The notes: generated from the letters alone by a model not told the origin. DNA of 64,000 bases from CAVXFB01 sp963760935 (GCA_963760935.1 CAVXFB010000007.1:423183-487182); one strand, 5' to 3'. Numbered from the stretch's first letter, positions 36,430-45,397 are shown. Program-made: numbers and translations.

Positions 36430-36981
36430 TCAGGCGTGGACAAACCGGCCGCGCTCGGTCTTGCGGAAGCGGGCGTCCTGCCCCCGCACCTTGATTTCGC
36501 GGATGATGGCCGAGTACACCGTGGCATGTGGCGTTTTGCCGCCGGGCGACTTCCAATAGCCCTTTTGCTCGGCGCCGTCGACCATCTCTTTCACGCTCAT
36601 CGGCGTGCCCGATTCCTCGAGCACCTTGGCCGCGGCATCCAGACCGCTCATCCGCTTGGGCGCCTTATCGCCCTTGGCCTGCTTGGGCTTGCCGCGTTTC
36701 GGCTTCTCGGTAGTTGGCTCGCTGACCGCGGTGGCGGGTGTCTCGTCGACCGGTGTTGCTTCTGCGGCTTCAACCGTCGCCGCCTTGGCCCTGCGGCCGC
36801 TGGCCTTGGGCGCCTCGTCACGCAGCCGCTGCACGCTCTTGATGCCAACCTTTTTGTTAGTCGCAAGGTTCGTGGCATCCCAACCTCCATAACGGCTCTC
36901 GGCGTCGATCCGCACCTGGACCAACTTGTTAGTGACCTTGGCGGCATACTCGCCGCCAATCTTCACGTCGCTTTTCTTCAT
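36430..36981 (-). CDS. HARE-HTH domain protein (prophage copy)
   Basis: 183 residues. A beta-rich N-terminal 55 residues (KIGGEYAAKVTNKLVQVRIDAES) are followed by a Lys/Ala/Pro-rich linker and a C-terminal HARE-HTH domain (GLDAAAKVLEESGTPMSVKEMV...GYWKSPGGKTPHATVYSAIIREI...FRKTERGRFVHA). HARE-HTH domains occur in restriction and chromatin proteins and have been proposed to read modified DNA. It is related to the proteins at 52593 and 42504. The position upstream of the amidoligase is the same in both copies of the module. Confidence 0.85.
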   Translation of the reverse strand: MKKSDVKIGGEYAAKVTNKLVQVRIDAESRYGGWDATNLATNKKVGIKSVQRLRDEAPKASGRRAKAATVEAAEATPVDETPATAVSEPTTEKPKRGKPKQAKGDKAPKRMSGLDAAAKVLEESGTPMSVKEMVDGAEQKGYWKSPGGKTPHATVYSAIIREIKVRGQDARFRKTERGRFVHA

Positions 36982-37014
36982 GGCATGACTCCGGGGGAAA
37001 GCAGAAAACTGGGA

Positions 37015-37206
37015 TTACTTGAGGGACTCAAAGAACTCCGACAGCGCCGACAAGGCGGCGCCATAGTCGAAGGTGTACTCCTTTTGCCAGCGTCGCAGTT
37101 GGCGATTGGCCTCGCGGAGGCTACGCAGCTCGTGGCAATCGCAACCGTTGCCGTCCTCGTCCAACACGACCAGCAGGTCGTTGACGACCTCGATGGTATG
37201 GGGCAT
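37015..37206 (-). CDS. Small hypothetical protein
   Basis: 63 residues: MPHTIEVVNDLLVVLDEDGNGCDCHELRSLREANRQLRRWQKEY. Acidic start, helical end. Part of the minus-strand operon, 28 bp from the next gene. No family recognised. Confidence 0.55.
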   Translation of the reverse strand: MPHTIEVVNDLLVVLDEDGNGCDCHELRSLREANRQLRRWQKEYTFDYGAALSALSEFFESLK

Positions 37207-37233
37207 GTTCGTCTTCGTGCTCCTTCGCAGTGG

Positions 37234-37431
37234 TTAGTACCGTGTGCTGTCCACGATCGTAATCTGAAACTCCTGGCCCCCTGGCAACGAAAGCACCAAG
37301 CCGCGGTTCATCGTCAGCACGCCCGCGTCTCGGAACGTAGTCACGTTCCCGCCGCTACGTTCAAGCCGTCGTTCCAGCAGGCGGGCCAGTTTGCCTTCGA
37401 ATCGCTTCTCGGAAATACGTCGTTTCTTCAT
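37234..37431 (-). CDS. Small basic protein shared by both amidoligase modules
   Basis: 65 residues. KRRISEKRFEGKLARLLERRLERSGG then VTTFRDAGVLTMNRGLVLSLPGGQEFQITIV. About 77% identical to the protein at 54741. The conserved tail contains a beta-strand pattern; the basic start suggests nucleic-acid or protein binding. Its presence in both copies makes it a real part of the module. Function unknown. Confidence 0.68.
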   Translation of the reverse strand: MKKRRISEKRFEGKLARLLERRLERSGGNVTTFRDAGVLTMNRGLVLSLPGGQEFQITIVDSTRY

Positions 37432-37452
37432 GATCGTGCTCGTCGTGTTGAC

Positions 37453-37800
37453 CTAATTGGAGTAAACGTGTTCGGCCAGACCGGCCGCCAGAAAGTCCAC
37501 GATCGCCTCGGCCAACTTCGTCGTCGGGCGGATGTCCCAGCCCCGGTCGAAGTTGGCTACGCACTGGTTGTCGGAGAGACGCTTGATCCAGAGTTTCGAG
37601 ATGCGGCTATTCTGCAATTCGTAGTCAGGGCACTCGGCGTGCTCGGGAAAAACCAGTGCGTCGAATCGATGGCCACAGAGCGTGCCGATCACCCAGGTGC
37701 CGGCTCCCGCGGCGCGGCGGGTCGTCTTGAGAATGACCAAGTCATCACCTATCTCGGCGCTGGCGTGGTTGGCGGTGGTTCGCTTCCGCTTGTTCATCAT
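37453..37800 (-). CDS. Hypothetical protein, first gene of the amidoligase operon
   Basis: 115 residues from MMNKRKRTTANHASAEIGDDLVILKTTRR; an upstream ATG at 37842 gives a less likely 14-residue extension. The middle (GTWVIGTLCGHRFDALVFPEHAECPDYELQNSRISKLWIKRL) is a compact mixed domain with three cysteines. It is preceded by the 30-bp box shared with the nested element. No family recognised. Confidence 0.6.
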   Translation of the reverse strand: MMNKRKRTTANHASAEIGDDLVILKTTRRAAGAGTWVIGTLCGHRFDALVFPEHAECPDYELQNSRISKLWIKRLSDNQCVANFDRGWDIRPTTKLAEAIVDFLAAGLAEHVYSN

Positions 37801-37832
37801 CTTTGTCTCTCGCGGTCTCGGGCTCGATGTGT

Positions 37833-37862
37833 GTTTGTACATCTACACATGAGCCATGTTTT
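37833..37862 (-). promoter_or_regulatory. 30-bp box upstream of the prophage amidoligase operon
   Basis: On the minus strand AAAACATGGCTCATGTG plus TAGATGTACAAAC; 28 of 30 bases match 53106-53135, which lies upstream of the second amidoligase. A TTG-start -35-like sequence precedes both. It is probably a promoter or operator common to the two modules. Confidence 0.55.
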
Positions 37863-37947
37863 GCCGCAAAGCTCAAGTGGAATATGGCCCGTCGGAAGCA
37901 GATTCTCGTAATCGGTTGGTAATGGTTTTCCGCGGAATGGAGCACCC

Positions 37948-38175
37948 ATGCCTGACAATAACGCGGAAGGACGGCAAGCAGGCGCACTGAACCCCCAGGC
38001 ATTACGGCTGGCGGACTTGGCGAAGATTCTCACCGCACTGGGCCCCAAACCGGTCACGGTAGAAATGCTCCGGTCGGACATCGACGACGGGGCGCCGGTA
38101 AACGGCGACGGGACCATCAATCTGCTGCACTTCGCGGCCTGGCTAGCCCGGGAGATGTTCCGTGGCAGCGATTGA
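37948..38175 (+). CDS. Small protein preceding the terminase
   Basis: 75 residues: LNPQALRLADLAKILTALGPKPVTVEMLRSDIDDGAPVNGDGTINLLHFAAWLAREM. Helical; overlaps the terminase start by 14 bp, so they are coupled. The place is that of a small terminase subunit, but the length is below that family's norm and no HTH is evident. Best described as a head-operon protein of unknown role. Confidence 0.6.
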   Translation: MPDNNAEGRQAGALNPQALRLADLAKILTALGPKPVTVEMLRSDIDDGAPVNGDGTINLLHFAAWLAREMFRGSD

Positions 38176-40485
38176 CATCCAAAAACTCAGGCCCGCCGAG
38201 TTGTGCAGACTGCTAAATTCCACGCCTTTGGGCGAGGTGATCGGCGAGCGGCGAAATCTATCGCCACCGCTCCCGAGTGGGCTTTCGCATTGGCGACGGG
38301 CAGCACATCGATCTGTTTCGTTACGTGACGTGGCTGGTCGAAGTCCACCATACGCCGAGACCGCCCTCGGACGCCGATCCCTACGGCAGCCTGAAGGAAC
38401 GGGCTCGGGCGCGCAACGCAGCCCTTTCGTTGGCCGGTCGGGACATTGGCCGCCTGCCAGACCCGGTCAACCCAGCACGAAGGCTGAAGTCGGCCAGCGA
38501 TTTCCGATTCTTTTGCGAGTCGTACTTCCCCTTTACTTTCCATCTTCGCTGGTCGCCCGACCATCTGAAGGTGATCGCCAAGATTGAAGAGGCCGTGTTG
38601 CATGGGGGACTCTTTGCCATGGCCATGCCCCGCGCGACGGGCAAAACGGTTCTTGCAGAAACCGCTTGTATTTGGGCCGTACTCTATGGCCATCGGGACT
38701 TCGTCTGCCTCGTGGGCAGCGACGAAGGCCATGCGATGGATATGCTCGAATCGATGAAGACAGAACTCGACGGCAATGAGCTGCTAGGAGAGGATTTTCC
38801 GGAGGTCAGTTTTCCGATCCAGTGTCTCGATGGCATCGCCAATCGTTGCAGCGGGCAACTCTATCAAGAAGAGCGGACACACATCGGCTGGACGGCAAAA
38901 GACATCGTCCTGCCGACCCTGAGGCCGGTCGGTTGGCTGGAAAACCCATTGTTGTGCCCGTTCGTGCGCGAGGACGGGCGTTCGCTGGCCAGCGGCGCCA
39001 TCATCAAGGTGGCTGGCATCACTGGCCGGATCCGTGGCATGAAGTACAAACGGGCCGATGGCCAGACAGCCCGACCGTCGCTTGTGGTGATCGACGACCC
39101 ACAGACCGATGAATCGGCCCGGAGCCTGTCCCAATGCGCCACGCGGGAAAGCATCCTGGCCGGCGCCGTATTGGGCCTGGCCGGCCCCGGCAAGAAGATC
39201 GCCGGCGTGATGCCATGCACCGTGATCCGCCCGGGCGACATGGCCGACAACATTCTCGATCGCGACAAGCACCCCGAGTGGAACGGCGAGCGGACGAAGA
39301 TGGTCTACTCATTTCCGACCAATGAAAAGCTCTGGACGCGGTACGCGGAGATTCGCGCCGAAAGCCTGCGGGCCGGCCATGGAGGCAAGGAAGCGACGGA
39401 GTTCTACCGCGAGAATCGGGACGCCATGGACGAGGGCGCCGTAGTGGCCTGGCCCGAACGGCACAACTACGACGAACTTTCGGCCGTCCAGCACGCGATG
39501 AACCTCAAACTCCAGGATGAGGCGGCGTTCTTTGCGGAGTACCAAAACGAGCCATTGCCGGAGGAGGTAACCGACGACGACTTAATCACCGCCGACCAGG
39601 TGGCCGAGAAGATCAACCGAATGGAACGCGGCACCGTACCGATCGGCTGCAATCACCTGACGATGTTCGTCGACGTGCAAGGCAAGCTTCTATTTTTCGT
39701 CATCGCCGCATGGGAAGACGATTTTACTGGTTATGTGATCGACTACGGCGCCTATCCGGATCAGCAGCGGGGCTACTTCACGTTGCGTGACGCCCGACAT
39801 ACCCTAAGTGCTGCGGCACCAAACACCGGGTTTGGAGGGCTCCATCTACGCTGGTCTGGAGGCATTGGCTGAACGGCATCTGGTGCGACGGTTCCATCGT
39901 GACGACGGCGCCGAAATGCACATTGAGCGCTGTCTGGTGGATGCCAATTGGGGCTCTTCCACCGATGTGGTCTATCAATTCTGCCGACAAAGCAGCCATT
40001 CGGCCTTGCTCTTGCCAAGCCATGGCCGGTTCGTGGGGGCCTCCAGCGTGCCGTTTTCGGAGTACAAGCGGAAGCTGGGCGACCGCGTGGGACTCAATTG
40101 GCGGGTCCCCAACGTGCAGGGCAAGCGGGCGGTGCGCCACGTGCTGTTCGACACGAACTACTGGAAGTCCTTCATCCATGCCCGGCTAGCGGTAGCCATG
40201 GGCGACAAAGGGTGCCTTTCGCTGTTTGGCGACAGGCCGGAGCTGCATCGACTCTTGTCCGAACACATCACGGCCGAATACCGAATCAAGACCGAGGGTC
40301 GTGGCCGTACCGTGGATGAGTGGAAGTTGCGGCCCGAGGCCAGCGAGAATCATTGGCTGGACTGCTTGGTCGGCTGCGCGGTGGCGGCATCGATGCAAGG
40401 CGTGGTACTGCCTGGGATGGAAATAAAACGCGCCGCGCCACGGCAGCGACTTAAACTCTCGGACCTACAACGCGGTAAACGGTAG
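38162..40485 (+). CDS. Phage terminase large subunit (GpA-like; two frame breaks)
   Basis: Read in three pieces: GTG 38162 (MAAIDIQKLRPAELCRLLNSTPLGEVI), a break at about 38250, then RHRSRVGFRIGDGQHIDLFRYVTWL onward, a second break near 39808 (RDARHTL to RHQTPGLEGSIYAGLEAL), ending at 40485. Both are +1. The ATPase has PRATGKTVLAE as Walker A and SLVVIDDPQTDESARS as Walker B; the C-terminal nuclease part carries DVQGKLLFFVIAAW and DANWGSSTD. Terminase packages DNA into the prohead. Two one-base breaks in an essential gene point to sequence errors. Confidence 0.85.
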
Positions 40486-40550
40486 ATGCCAAACTGCCCG
40501 TAGCTCCATTTTCGTGGAAAAGAACTCTTCGGTCGTGTGGGTGTCGTCGC

Positions 40551-40660
40551 TATAACATTATGTAGACAACCTGAACGGGCGACACGGGCGACTGATCCCC
40601 GCCAGTGAAACCAGACCACACAAGGCAGTACGGTGCCGTTACCACCGTGCTGCCTTTTTG
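40551..40660 (+). ncRNA. Candidate small RNA ending in an intrinsic terminator
   Basis: The 219-bp gap between terminase and the next gene holds a TATAAC -10-like box at 40551-40556 with a weak TTCGGT 17 bp upstream, then about 95 nt ending in a strong hairpin with a T-run (40624-40659). No open frame fits. Either a small RNA or simply a late-operon terminator with a new promoter. Confidence 0.3.
40624..40659 (+). terminator. Intrinsic terminator inside the head operon
   Basis: GGCAGTACGGT and ACCGTGCTGCC form an 11-bp stem (one G-T wobble) with a 9-nt loop, followed by TTTTT. A textbook rho-independent terminator between the terminase and the head-joining gene. Confidence 0.75.
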
Positions 40661-40704
40661 TATTGGTCTCGCCCGGGATGGTTGTCGGGAAGCGGGAAAA
40701 CACC

Positions 40705-40902
40705 ATGGCTGACGATCTGGAAAACGCGATTCGTGACAACGCCCAGGGTCCTGCGAAGGCCTCGGGCGATTCGGGCAGCATGGAGCAGCATCCTCTGCCC
40801 GACCAGATCGCGGCCGACCGGTACCTGGAAAGCAAAAAGGCGGCGCGACGGAAGGGGCTCGGCATCGGACTGAAAAAACTGGTGCCTCCCGGAACAGACT
40901 AA
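40705..40902 (+). CDS. Small head protein before the portal gene
   Basis: 65 residues: MADDLENAIRDNAQGPAKASGDSGS, then EQHPLPDQIAADRYLESKKAARRKGLGI. It sits between terminase and portal, the place of gpW-type head-completion proteins in lambda-like phages, and has a similar size. The family is not certain from sequence alone. Confidence 0.65.
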   Translation: MADDLENAIRDNAQGPAKASGDSGSMEQHPLPDQIAADRYLESKKAARRKGLGIGLKKLVPPGTD

Positions 40903-40918
40903 GGCGGTAAGCAAACGC

Positions 40919-41925
40919 ATGTTCGGTTGGCTGAAAAATATTCGCGGTACCAACACACAACGGCGCACCGTCCGCACGGTCCACGTGCCGCTCAAGGTGG
41001 GCGGGCGCTACGATGCCGCCGCTACCACCGACGAGAACCGCCGGCACTGGGCCAATGCCGATCACCTCTCCGCCTCCGCGGCCAACAATCCCCAGGTACG
41101 TCGCACTCTTCGCAGCCGCGCACGGTACGAAGTAGCCAACAACAGCTACGCCCGCGGGATCGTGCTCACGTTGGCGAACGACTGCGTCGGCACCGGTCCG
41201 CGATTGCAAATGCTCACTGAAGACGCCCAGGCCAATCGGCAAGTGGAACAAGAGTTCATGCGGTGGGCCAACGCCGTGAGTTTGCCCGAAAAGCTCCGCA
41301 CCATGCGGATGGCGCGGGCGGAATCCGGCGAAGGCTTCTGCATGCTGGTGGCCAATCCGAAGCTGGACACCGCAGTCAAACTAGACCTGCGGCTACTGGA
41401 AGCCGACCAGGTGGCCACGCCGGATTTCAACCACAGCCCCTTTGGAACCACCACCGTCGACGGCATTGTCTTCGATACACAGGGCAATCCGATCGAGTAT
41501 CACGTCCTAAAGAGCCATCCGGGCGACACGATGGCTGGCTTGTCTCTCGACTATGATCGCGTGACGGCGGCTTCGATCGTTCACTACTTCCGCAGTGATC
41601 GGCCGGGTCAGTTTCGCGGCATCCCGGAGATCACGCCGGCACTGCCACTCTTTGCCCAACTGCGACGCTACACGCTGGCAGTGATCGCCGCCGCTGAAAC
41701 GGCCGCCGACTTCGCGGCTGTGCTCTACACCGACGCCCCGGCCAACGGTGAAGCCGATCCGGTCGAGCCCATGGATCTCGTCGCACTCGAGCGTCGCATG
41801 GCGACGGTGTTGCCGGGTGGCTGGCGACTCGGACAAATACAGGCCCAACAACCGGCAACCGGCTACGCAGAATTCAAGAAGGAAATCCTCAACGAGATCG
41901 CCCGATGCCTCAACATGCCCTTCAA
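40919..41925 (+). pseudogene. Phage portal protein, 5' part (split by insertion)
   Basis: Residues 1-335 of a lambda-type portal protein: RYEVANNSYARGIVLTLANDCVGTGPRLQM, ARAESGEGFCML and EILNEIARCLNMPF are typical. After codon 335 (41921-41923) the homology stops and the frame runs into element sequence to a stop at 42061. The missing C-terminal 153 residues start at 58720 in the same frame: LNMPF joins to NVACGNSSGYNYASG. Without the insertion the portal would be 488 residues. The portal forms the packaging vertex, so the prophage cannot build heads in this state. Confidence 0.88.
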
Positions 41926-41945
41926 GGTTGGCGTTCGAAAGACGG
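41917..41945 (+). promoter_or_regulatory. Left attachment site of the nested element
   Basis: Core GCCCTTCAA shared with the right end, followed by the element arm GGCGTTCGAAAGACGG (41930-41945). This arm pairs imperfectly (12 of 16) with the inverse of the right-end arm. Confidence 0.75.
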
Positions 41946-41982
41946 TCTTTGTGATAACAACTGAAATCCGCCTGCGATCTGC

Positions 41983-42009
41983 CACTTTTCGCCACTTTGG
42001 CGAGAAGTG
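41983..42009. repeat. Inverted repeat near the left end of the nested element
   Basis: CACTTTTCGCC (41983-41993) faces GGCGAGAAGTG (41999-42009), 10 of 11 positions complementary. It lies just before the first small gene of the element and could be an operator or a hairpin in its leader. Confidence 0.45.
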
Positions 42010-42038
42010 CACGGCAACGTGGTTCAAGGAGAGCCAAT

Positions 42039-42197
42039 GTGAACGATGCAACGGATGCTGATGACCAAGGCCTGCCCGAAGATGTGGCCGACGCCTGGGC
42101 GACCGTGTTGCTCGACATTTGGGAAAAGGATCAGGCGGCGGCCAAGCAAACTGATCTTTCCGAACCAAACCAAGGAGATGCAACTTGCTCTACATAA
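42039..42197 (+). CDS. Small acidic hypothetical protein
   Basis: 52 residues from GTG 42039 with AAGGAGAG at a good distance: DATDADDQGLPEDVADAWATVLLDIWEKDQAAAKQTD. Acidic, helical. It overlaps the next small gene by 13 bp. Below usual ORF cut-offs, but the ribosome site and coupling support it. Function unknown. Confidence 0.45.
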   Translation: MNDATDADDQGLPEDVADAWATVLLDIWEKDQAAAKQTDLSEPNQGDATCST

Positions 42198-42409
42198 CCT
42201 GCGAAGCCGACCTGGACCTTCCCATCAGCAGCGAGCGTCTGCTCGCGCGGTTGGCCACACTATGCGACGGTGCGACGCCGGTGTCGGCCGAATCTCTCGC
42301 CGTGTCGCTTGGTGGCGATACGACGTCCATCGAAGCCGTATTGCGCCGAGCGTCGCATTCCGGCCTCGTGCATGAAGTGGTCGGCCAAGGGTGGGTTCCG
42401 ATCCAGTAA
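42185..42409 (+). CDS. Small winged-helix-like hypothetical protein
   Basis: 74 residues from TTG 42185 with AAGGAG upstream: PISSERLLARLATLCDGATPVSAESLAVSLGGDTTSIEAVLRRASHSGLVHEV. The pattern of two helices and a recognition-like helix resembles a winged helix. Probably a regulator or accessory factor of the element. Confidence 0.5.
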   Translation: MLYITCEADLDLPISSERLLARLATLCDGATPVSAESLAVSLGGDTTSIEAVLRRASHSGLVHEVVGQGWVPIQ

Positions 42410-42503
42410 CTCCACATGGCTCAGAAGCCCGAGAGGACAGGAAGCCCACGAAATGAAGCATCGCAATCAGATAGCTCGATGCCCGCAAAACGAGAGATGG
42501 CAA

Positions 42504-42911
42504 TTATGTTGCGGGTTCGTTCGGCAACTCGCAGAGTCTCGCGATATCCCTAAGTCGTTCTTCCAAGGCAGCATTTCTCTGTTGCAGTTCCTTGATCTGC
42601 TGCTGAAGCACCTGAATGTACGACGGTGGCTCCGTCCCTTCTTCTTGCTGTTTAAGCCTTGCGATGACCTCCTTCGCTTGAGGAATCTCCATCGCCGCCT
42701 TTTGATTGCGCAAGGCGTACCTTCCGCGGCCAGTGCGGATGAAGATATCGCTATTGCGGCTAAGGATGCCCTTCACTGTCTGTGCGGGTGTGCGGCCTTT
42801 CCGGCCAAGATCCGTAAGGCCGCAGTCCTCAATGCGAGGGGTAATCTCATCGACATCCATGTCGCCGTCGCGAAGAAAGGCCACGGCCACCGGCAATATC
42901 TTGAAAACCAT
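42504..42911 (-). CDS. HARE-HTH-like protein with C-terminal coiled coil
   Basis: 135 residues from ATG 42911 with GGAGGG upstream. FKILPVAVAFLRDGDMDVDEITPRIEDCGLTDLG, then TPAQTVKGILSRNSDIFIRTGRGRYALRN, follows the HARE-HTH pattern ending in the F.R..RG.Y/F strand; residues 85-130 form a Gln/Glu-rich coiled coil. Third HARE-type protein in the window. It reads away from the RepA-like gene and may control it. Confidence 0.7.
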   Translation of the reverse strand: MVFKILPVAVAFLRDGDMDVDEITPRIEDCGLTDLGRKGRTPAQTVKGILSRNSDIFIRTGRGRYALRNQKAAMEIPQAKEVIARLKQQEEGTEPPSYIQVLQQQIKELQQRNAALEERLRDIARLCELPNEPAT

Positions 42912-42993
42912 CGCGTGCCCTCCAAGGTGAAAAAAAATCCCTGGGTCAAATGTGCTACCTGAATAACGTCTCATTTTAGTACGCCGCCAACGC

Positions 42994-44598
42994 ATGGCTA
43001 GTCTCCCTCCCGTCCACGTCCGTGAATACAACGACGATCCCGAACAGCCATCGACGCCTGCGCAGTTGGCGGCCGAGAAGGCTTACCGGCAGGCATTCTA
43101 CGGTGCCGTGCGGGATGCGGCGCGGCTGCCGTTCGACGAGTTCATGGAAGCGCTCGACGCCGCCGAGAAGGAGCGGCGGAAGACGCGCGAACGGTATCAG
43201 GTCATCGTGCCGTCCTGGGTGTACCTGAACCGGCCGGACGAAAAGTGGCTCGACGGCGACCAGTTCATGTACGTGCCGGGCTACGAGCCGGACGCCGCCA
43301 GGGCCCGGGCTCGCTTCCAGGCATTGGACTTGATCAGACAGTTCACCTGGGAATTGGCTGACGAAATACCGTTCGAAGCCATCCAGGCGTTCGTACTCAA
43401 GCCCTGGGCCGACAGGCTCAAGCCTTGGGTCACGCAGAACGTCGACACGCTGGTCTATCCCGACGACCCCTGGGACGTCTGCGGCATGGAGCAGCGGGCG
43501 GTGTTCGACTGCTTCAAGTCGATCGCCGGCGAAGTGGCAATCCGAACGCCGCTCGATTCGCTGCCCCAATTTCGAAGCGCTCGCGACCTGCTGCTCGAGT
43601 TCTCGCATCTTAAGCCGCCGGTGCTCGACGGCCTGCTGCGCCAGGGCGAGACGATGAACGTGATCTCGGCTTCCAAAATCGGGAAGTCGTGGCTCGCCAC
43701 GGATCTCGCCCTTGCGGTCGCCACCGGCCGGGATTGGCTTGACACGTTCCCGACCGTCAAAGGCGACGTTCTGCTCCTCGATAACGAACTTCACGCCGAG
43801 ACCTCGGCCGCCCGCATCCCGAAGGTGGCCGAGGCCCGTGGTATCGATCTGGATGAATACGGGGACCACGTCTTCATCGAGAACATGCGCGGCCAACTGC
43901 GGACCATCCCGGAACTTGACCCGTACTTCCGGGCCATCGAACCCGGCCGCTTCAATCTGATCGTTTTAGACGCCATGTACAGAATGCTGCCGGCCGACGC
44001 CAGCGAGAATGACAACGCGGCGATGGCGGCGATCTACAACAGGCTGGATCAGATCGCCGCCCGCTTGGCCTGCGCCATCGTAAGCGTCCACCACGCGTCC
44101 AAGGGCGTGCAGAGCGGCAAGGCGATCGTCGACGTCGGGAGTGGTGCCGGCAGCCAGGCCCGGGCGACGGACTCGCACCTGATCCTGCGTGCTCACCAGG
44201 AGCCCGACGCCGTGGTGTTAGAAGCTGCCGTGCGCTCCTGGCCCCCTGTGGAACCGATGTGTCTGCGCTGGAACTTCCCCGTGTGGACCAGGGACGACAG
44301 TCTCGATCCCGCCGACCTGCGTCTCGATTGGCCCAAGCGGCGCAAGAAGGAGAAGAAGGCAGCCGAGCCGGCGGAGCCGGAATGGACTCCCGAAAGGTTC
44401 GTCGAGCAGTTTATCGGACCCGCCCCACAAAACGGCAAGGCAATTGTCGCACTCGCCGGCCAGCAAGGCCTGTCGAAGCGGAAGGCCAAAGACCTGCTCA
44501 GTCTGGCCGAAAGCCAAGGCGCTGTGCATCGTTGGAAGTATGGCCCAAGAACCCCGGTTGGCTTTGCCACTTCGCCCCAAGCGGAGGATGCAACATGA
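42994..44598 (+). CDS. RepA-like AAA ATPase (AAA_25)
   Basis: 534 residues. The central RecA-fold ATPase has NVISASKIGKSWLATDLALAVATG (P-loop of the form SASKIGKS), VLLLDNELH (Walker B-like) and AIVSVHHASKG, typical of RepA/DnaB-like hexameric helicases of small plasmids and satellites. The N-terminal 200 residues are unique. The C-terminal part holds a winged-helix-like end (QQGLSKRKAKDLLSLAESQGAVHRW). It probably unwinds the element's own DNA, giving it independent replication after excision. The large hairpin at 44638 follows immediately. Confidence 0.8.
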   Translation: MASLPPVHVREYNDDPEQPSTPAQLAAEKAYRQAFYGAVRDAARLPFDEFMEALDAAEKERRKTRERYQVIVPSWVYLNRPDEKWLDGDQFMYVPGYEPDAARARARFQALDLIRQFTWELADEIPFEAIQAFVLKPWADRLKPWVTQNVDTLVYPDDPWDVCGMEQRAVFDCFKSIAGEVAIRTPLDSLPQFRSARDLLLEFSHLKPPVLDGLLRQGETMNVISASKIGKSWLATDLALAVATGRDWLDTFPTVKGDVLLLDNELHAETSAARIPKVAEARGIDLDEYGDHVFIENMRGQLRTIPELDPYFRAIEPGRFNLIVLDAMYRMLPADASENDNAAMAAIYNRLDQIAARLACAIVSVHHASKGVQSGKAIVDVGSGAGSQARATDSHLILRAHQEPDAVVLEAAVRSWPPVEPMCLRWNFPVWTRDDSLDPADLRLDWPKRRKKEKKAAEPAEPEWTPERFVEQFIGPAPQNGKAIVALAGQQGLSKRKAKDLLSLAESQGAVHRWKYGPRTPVGFATSPQAEDAT

Positions 44599-44637
44599 GT
44601 TCGTTCGTGTGCGCGCACATCCCCCTACTACCCCCTA

Positions 44638-44695
44638 GGCCGTGCGAGCACGCACCGGCCTACGCTGCGCTGGCCGGATGCATGCTCGCACGGCC
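44638..44695. repeat. Two-tier hairpin after the RepA-like gene, candidate origin structure
   Basis: Outer arms GGCCGTGCGAGCA (44638-44650) and TGCTCGCACGGCC (44683-44695) are perfect 13-bp complements; inner arms CCGGCC (44655-44660) and GGCCGG (44672-44677) add a second stem. A smaller inverted repeat TATCCAG/CTGGATA lies at 44749-44766. The 250 bp up to 44850 hold no supported gene. Confidence 0.5.
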
Positions 44696-44850
44696 TGCAG
44701 GGGTAAGCGCGAACGGGCGCGCACGAGAGAGCGCGGGAACAAGAAGGGTATCCAGATCCCTGGATATGTCCGGGCGGCAGGTTTGTCGGCGCGGCGCTGA
44801 CCAACCCGAAAGAGAATCGCAACCACGTCGGGCGGCACGAGCGTCGGCTG

Positions 44851-45039
44851 TCAGCTCTTCCCGCCCTTTCCCATACAGGCAGGGCAATCGAATTCGGCGG
44901 CGATTGGCTTAAACCATGTTCCGCAAGCGTGGCACTCGATCCATCCACAGTGTTTGCAATCCAACGCCCAGCCTTTTAACGGCTGTTGGCATGCTGGATT
45001 TGCGCAGAAGCGCGCCGGAGTCAGTGGTGCGAAGGTCAT
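44851..45039 (-). CDS. Small multi-zinc-ribbon protein
   Basis: 62 residues with eight cysteines arranged as pairs: CANPAC, CKHC, CHAC and CPAC, enough for two zinc ribbons. No catalytic motif. It faces the hairpin region. Such mini-proteins often bind DNA, RNA or a polymerase. Function unknown. Confidence 0.65.
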   Translation of the reverse strand: MTFAPLTPARFCANPACQQPLKGWALDCKHCGWIECHACGTWFKPIAAEFDCPACMGKGGKS

Positions 45040-45352
45040 TGCAGGAGTTCTCCTTGAGCCGACCAGAATGGGCGAAATGTCAGGAGATACCCCGAGTAGG
45101 TCCAGGCAGCGGGACCACTGCAGATCGACACAAGCATTATAGCCGCTCTTCTAGGCCATGCAAATCCCCGCCCAGCATCGCCGCGAATTTCAAACCGGTG
45201 TCCAATTCCCCTTTGCGGCACGAACTCGGCCCTACGTTGGCGAGCGTTCGAGTCGTTGGCCACGTGCTGGCTCGTGGCGACGGCCGCGGCACGGGCGAAC
45301 CTGGGCGACGTGCCGCGGGGCAGCCTAGGTACTTGGAATTTTTCGACGTTTT

Positions 45353-45397
45353 CCGATTGGCCCGTGGGAACAGCCCCCGTCATAGGCACAGTTTGTT
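45353..45397 (+). promoter_or_regulatory. Bipartite promoter-like element, copy B
   Basis: CGATTGGCCCGTGGGAACAG (45354-45373, preceded by one more matching C), 14-nt spacer, ACAGTTTGTT (45388-45397): same sequence and spacing as copy A at 26879. The next start codon is 34 nt downstream with GGAG between. The surrounding 45040-45431 region carries no supported gene. Confidence 0.6.

Noticed and set aside
33517..37911. 1464-codon open frame on the plus strand
   Set aside because: It is antisense to nine coherent minus-strand genes (HTH, amidotransferase, amidoligase, HARE-HTH and others) and has no recognisable domain; high GC keeps the opposite frame open.
38162..40485. Intein or intron in the terminase gene
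   Set aside because: The pieces abut without extra sequence; one-base shifts explain both breaks.
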